From positions 1-7,239 of the forward strand of contig CALIQO010000338.1 in the NCBI GenBank assembly GCA_938044055.1: a stretch of 7,239 bases of DNA, in the 5' to 3' direction. A program made the position numbers and the translations under genes. Shown here in pieces: positions 6,259-7,239 of this stretch. The first letter of the stretch is position 1. Every line of letters starts with the position of its first letter. The notes below the pieces were generated by a model that ran no database searches, was not told the DNA's origin, and worked only from the letters and a program-made list of their open reading frames with translations. The stretch is from an uncultured Saprospiraceae bacterium. GTDB taxonomy: Bacteria; Bacteroidota; Bacteroidia; Chitinophagales; Saprospiraceae.

Positions 6259-7239
6259 TTAGTCTTCAGTTTCTGCGTTAGATGCTGTGGAAGATACTAG
6301 AGAGGCTAGAGTAGCTTCTATCTGAGCCATTCTTGCCTCTTGAGCGGCAACCTTCTTTTTTAGTTGTTCAATGATGGTCTGTTGTTTCTGAATTGCAGCG
6401 ATGGCTACAACGCTTAGCCCTGCATAGTTTACCGTATATACATCATCTTCGTTAACTGGCTTAACAACAAATTCTGGATAAACCTTCTCTAGGTCTTGTG
6501 CAATAAAGCCTATATGTTCCTTGTTATTGACGTCGCTGATATACTCATATCTCATAGGACGAAGTTTGCTGAATTGTTCTACATCTAAATCGAAATCCCT
6601 TATTTCCTCTTTTAATCTACGGTCTGAAGTCCCGAAATAAGCACCCGTATTAAAATCAAAAGTACCTCTAAGTGCAAGAGCTGCACCACTGCCCCCTTTA
6701 TTGTATAAGTTTAGGTTTCCGTTATGTCTCACGAGCCATCTATTATCTGAATTAGATTTTATAATTTCTAATCCACCTTCACTATTGCTTTTAATGGAAA
6801 GCTTACTCTCAGGATTGTTGTCACCTATACCTAAATTTCCACCAGGTTGTTGTAAGATTAGATTTTTACTGGTCCCAGTACCATAATTGTATGCGAAAAT
6901 TGACCCAAAATCTTTACCGGCTCCTGCATCGTAAAAAGCCCTTATTCCCGCTCCTAAAGAGGTAGGAAGCCCTCCAGAATCTGCTCCAAAAAAGATTCCT
7001 TTTTTAGCAGCAAGTCGACCATCGATGGTTGTGTTACCATTTTTGAGGACAACCATAGCATCTGATCGACTGTTCTCATTTTCCCCATTACCAATTGTAA
7101 AAATTCGATTATCCGAGTTCCATGAGTCATTACTAGCATTATTATCGATGGTATTATAAGAACCTATTGTGGTTTCAGAAAAAGCAGCAGCCGATGTGAA
7201 ATGACCCATAGTGGTTGAATTAGTTCCAGTTGCAATGGT
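6259..7239 (-). CDS. surface fibre-like protein with YadA-type head and S74 self-cleaving chaperone, N-terminus beyond window edge
   Basis: The minus-strand frame runs from the right edge to TAA at 6259-6261 (about 326 residues); an internal Met at 7207-7209 should not be taken as the start because the frame is open upstream. Residue numbers here count from that Met. The first part (ATGTNSTTMGHFTSAAA, SETTIGSYNT) has the alternating T/S-G-A pattern of YadA-like trimeric head repeats, then FTIGNG and SDAMVVLKNGNTTIDG, a stretch common in Bacteroidota S74 proteins. Residues 190-270 are a Peptidase_S74 intramolecular chaperone: SDRRLKEEI holds the Ser195/Lys200 catalytic pair with the expected spacing, followed by KLRPMRYEY, GFIAQDLEKVYPEFV and VNYAGLSVVAIAAIQ. 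A C-terminal coiled coil (271-305) suits a trimer. In the family the chaperone folds a trimeric fibre and then cuts itself off. Here it most likely matures an exported or surface fibre; a phage origin of the domain is possible, but no phage genes are adjacent. Confidence 0.9.
   Translation of the reverse strand, partial: TIATGTNSTTMGHFTSAAAFSETTIGSYNTIDNNASNDSWNSDNRIFTIGNGENENSRSDAMVVLKNGNTTIDGRLAAKKGIFFGADSGGLPTSLGAGIRAFYDAGAGKDFGSIFAYNYGTGTSKNLILQQPGGNLGIGDNNPESKLSIKSNSEGGLEIIKSNSDNRWLVRHNGNLNLYNKGGSGAALALRGTFDFNTGAYFGTSDRRLKEEIRDFDLDVEQFSKLRPMRYEYISDVNNKEHIGFIAQDLEKVYPEFVVKPVNEDDVYTVNYAGLSVVAIAAIQKQQTIIEQLKKKVAAQEARMAQIEATLASLVSSTASNAETED

Noticed and set aside
7207..7209. ATG as the true start of the S74 protein
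   Set aside because: The frame continues open to the window edge, and the upstream residues (ATGTNSTT) continue the same YadA-like repeat, so the start lies outside.

Overview
The window looks like chromosomal DNA of a member of the Bacteroidota. The support is: low G+C; a Sec signal peptide ending in Ser|Gln; a surface LRR protein with the N-terminal cap common in that phylum; a sensor kinase with Reg_prop propellers and a Y_Y_Y domain; a YadA-head/S74-chaperone protein; and no obvious Shine-Dalgarno sites. I cannot place it below phylum level.

Layout from left to right. (1) 1-1201, minus strand: N-terminal 400 residues of a secreted leucine-rich-repeat protein whose C-terminus lies beyond the left edge. 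(2) 1202-1844: no intact gene. Read on the minus strand it holds two decayed remnants, the centre of a TlpA-type thioredoxin (1495-1689) that has lost its first active-site Cys, and the C-terminal half of a DoxX-like membrane protein (1274-1528) broken by two stop codons. The rest is the leader of the response regulator and contains a small nested direct repeat. (3) 1845-2471, plus strand: a NarL/LuxR-type response regulator with a GTG start. (4) 2490-5504, minus strand: a 1004-residue sensor histidine kinase converging tail to tail with the regulator, 18 bp apart. (5) 5532-6152, minus strand: a 206-residue membrane-anchored protein directly upstream of the kinase that resembles a worn-down histidine-kinase core. 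(6) 6259-7239, minus strand: C-terminal part of a surface fibre-like protein with an S74 self-cleaving chaperone; its N-terminus lies beyond the right edge.

How they may work together: the HisKA_3-type kinase and the NarL-type regulator are the expected pairing of families, so they probably form one two-component system that senses something outside the inner membrane. The 206-residue protein may be co-transcribed with the kinase and could modulate it. The LRR and S74 proteins are cell-surface or exported products with no demonstrated link to this system. No CRISPR array, tRNA, rRNA, insertion sequence or phage gene cluster is visible.

The least ordinary items are the two gene remnants hidden in the apparent intergenic gap and the degenerate kinase-like partner of the sensor kinase. 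I see no evidence of a wholly new system.
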